Positions 62,873 to 64,000 of a stretch of 64,000 nucleotides of DNA are shown here, in pieces. The notes under the pieces are model-generated. The model was not told the DNA's origin. It worked only from the letters and a program-made list of their open reading frames with translations, and made no database searches. Source of the DNA: Diaphorobacter sp. HDW4A. Its GTDB lineage: Bacteria; Pseudomonadota; Gammaproteobacteria; Burkholderiales; Burkholderiaceae_C. Made by a program: the position numbers and the translations under genes. Positions within the stretch are counted from its first letter, which is position 1. Each line of letters starts with the position of its first letter. The stretch is taken from the NCBI RefSeq assembly GCF_011305995.1, contig NZ_CP049910.1, forward strand, positions 4,526,001 through 4,590,000, in the 5' to 3' direction.

Positions 62873-63408
62873 GCTTCACCGCGCCATGTTTGGCTTGTTC
62901 CTGACGCTTGCCGCGGATGCGGTGGGTTCAGCATTTGGCGGCCTGAAATTGCGGGATCTGTGTCGTGCCACGTGTCTCGGTCACACGTGATTGCAAACAA
63001 CTCTGGCATCACCTCCCTCAAACTGGGTATTTCAAAATGCTACGGATGCCCCGGCACAGTAAGAAGATCAAGCCGCAGTGCATTGCAACATCGCAAATCA
63101 GTTTTGGAGTGAAATACATGTGAGTAATCACTCATTTTTAAAGCATTGAACCAAAGGATTCTTCCAAGAAGAATATTTATCAGTTTAAGCATTAAAACGT
63201 TCACAAAAGCAACAAATTAGTCACAAATGAGATGGCGCGGCTGGTTGCGGAATTACGCAGTTGATAAACAATACAAACTATTGAAATTAATCAATCAATA
63301 GATTTGAATTAGCGTTCTGCCGAGTTCGGCGGGCATTGAACACCTTCTCCACCATGTAGGAAGAAGGGGCCAGCAGGGAGGGATTGCCTAAACGCAATCG
63401 ACAACACG
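62873..63408. other. Long A+T-rich regulatory gap before the polysaccharide gene
   Basis: 536 bp without a gene I can support. From about 63060 the DNA turns A+T-rich and holds several short inverted repeats: TGAGT-AATC-ACTCA (63121-63134), ATTCTTC-CAA-GAAGAAT (63158-63174) and CTATTGA with TCAATAG (63278-63301). No -24/-12 element, ops or JUMPstart sequence was found. It probably holds the promoter and operators of the polysaccharide locus. Confidence 0.5.
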
Positions 63409-64000
63409 ATGAAGATTCTTTCCGTCTTTGGTACGCGCCCCGAAGCCATCAAAATGGCTCCATTGGTCAAAGTACTTGAGCTGACACCGAGCATCGAAAG
63501 CTTGGTGTGCGTGACCGGCCAGCACCGACAGATGCTGGACCAGGTGATGCAACTGTTCCAGATCCGTGCCGATTTCGATTTGGCGGTGATGCAGCCCAAC
63601 CAGACCCTCAATGGCCTGTTCGCACGTGCGATGTCCGGGGTGGACGAGGTGATCGCCAAGGTGCGGCCCGATGTGGTGCTGGTGCATGGTGACACCAGTA
63701 CTGCTTGCGCGTGCGCGCTGGCGGCCTTTCACCGCCGCGTACCTGTCGGCCATGTGGAAGCGGGCCTGCGCACAGGCAATCTCTCCATGCCGTTTCCCGA
63801 AGAGATGAATCGCCGCACCGTGGATGGCGTAAGCGAATGGATGTTCGCCCCCACGTTGACCTCGAAAGCCAACCTTCTGCGCGAGAACTTGCAGGGCCGA
63901 ATCCACATCACCGGCAACACCGTGATCGACGCATTGGCCGCCACCTGCGACACGCTGCACAGCAACGACACCTTGGCCGCGCAGATGCATGCCAACTATC
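63409..64000 (+). CDS. wecB: UDP-N-acetylglucosamine 2-epimerase, N-terminal part (3' end outside window)
   Basis: The frame opens at ATG 63409 (MKILSVFGTRPEAIKMAPLVKVLE) and runs to the end of the window (197 codons seen). The N-terminal Rossmann part has FGTRPEAIKMAP, VCVTGQHRQMLDQVM, VLVHGDTSTACACALAAF, the active-site region VGHVEAGLRTGNLSMPFPEEMNRRTVDGV and HITGNTVIDAL, all family marks. The enzyme makes UDP-ManNAc, a precursor of surface polysaccharides. It begins after a long regulatory gap and probably opens an exopolysaccharide or capsule locus. Confidence 0.93.
   Translation, partial: MKILSVFGTRPEAIKMAPLVKVLELTPSIESLVCVTGQHRQMLDQVMQLFQIRADFDLAVMQPNQTLNGLFARAMSGVDEVIAKVRPDVVLVHGDTSTACACALAAFHRRVPVGHVEAGLRTGNLSMPFPEEMNRRTVDGVSEWMFAPTLTSKANLLRENLQGRIHITGNTVIDALAATCDTLHSNDTLAAQMHANY

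Noticed and set aside
62821..63021. 66-codon minus-strand frame after glcB
   Set aside because: It is read through the strong glcB terminator and has no ribosome site.
62873..63408. JUMPstart/ops or sigma-54 element before wecB
   Set aside because: No GGCGGTAG was found, and GG to GC distances near 62936 are wrong (9 or 12 bp instead of 10).
1..64000. tRNA, rRNA, CRISPR, IS element or prophage
   Set aside because: No cloverleaf, no regularly spaced repeats, no transposase or integrase motif was seen in the window by eye.

Overview
The window reads as chromosomal DNA of a Betaproteobacterium of order Burkholderiales, most likely family Comamonadaceae (Comamonas, Acidovorax, Delftia or a relative). 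The reasons are the high G+C coding sequence, Bug-type tripartite tricarboxylate receptors without membrane partners, the apaG/Gcr-type recombinase pair, thiL-pgpA-cinA linkage, lptA-lptB-rpoN order, IPTL-CTERM surface proteins and family-typical palindromic intergenic repeats. The genus is inference. I see no tRNA or rRNA gene, no transposase, no phage gene and no CRISPR array.

Layout. 1-3.1 kb: the C-terminal part of a chemoreceptor, gph, a small secreted protein and rpe. 3.2-8.2 kb: apaG with a membrane protein of the Gcr recombinase family, then a Kef-type antiporter overlapping a YbdK-type carboxylate-amine ligase. 8.2-12.5 kb: thiL, a DUF4139 (MuiA-like) protein, pgpA and the CinA amidase. 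12.5-18.7 kb: a complete ribose operon on the minus strand (rbsB-A-C-R-K-D) with a LacI-family operator in front of rbsB. 18.8-22.5 kb: a SEC-C protein, an FMN glutamate-synthase-like enzyme and a kinase-like protein. 22.7-25.5 kb: a large secreted IPTL-CTERM protein. 25.6-35.6 kb: a CoA-dependent acid degradation cluster (acyl-CoA ligase, acyl-CoA dehydrogenase, thiolase, SDR dehydrogenase, enoyl-CoA hydratase, family III CoA transferase, two Bug receptors, an IclR regulator). Matching operator-like sequences stand before the thiolase and before iclR.

35.6-42.3 kb: a 25-codon candidate small gene with its own promoter, operator-like repeat and terminator; a divergent MurA paralogue; a Gdx/SugE guanidinium exporter behind a guanidine-II (mini-ykkC) riboswitch; a hydrolase; a PIN protein coupled to an RNA methyltransferase; a CsaA-like protein and an LpxO-like hydroxylase. 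42.3-46.1 kb: a secreted M36 metallopeptidase, also with an IPTL-CTERM tail. 46.2-53.4 kb: a thioesterase, rpoN, lptB, lptA, dsbA, a SPOR protein and argS, all on the minus strand. 53.4-59.4 kb: small envelope and hypothetical genes, including a DMP19-like acidic protein, a LysR regulator and a histidine kinase/response regulator pair. 59.4-64 kb: a palindromic repeat, a roadblock protein, malate synthase G and the start of a wecB-type UDP-GlcNAc 2-epimerase, probably the first gene of a surface polysaccharide locus.

The least ordinary signals are the small-gene transcription unit at 35.6-35.9 kb, the IclR operator pair, the two IPTL-CTERM proteins next to a polysaccharide locus, and several long palindromes in intergenic DNA. 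Start sites, operators and promoters were judged by eye only.
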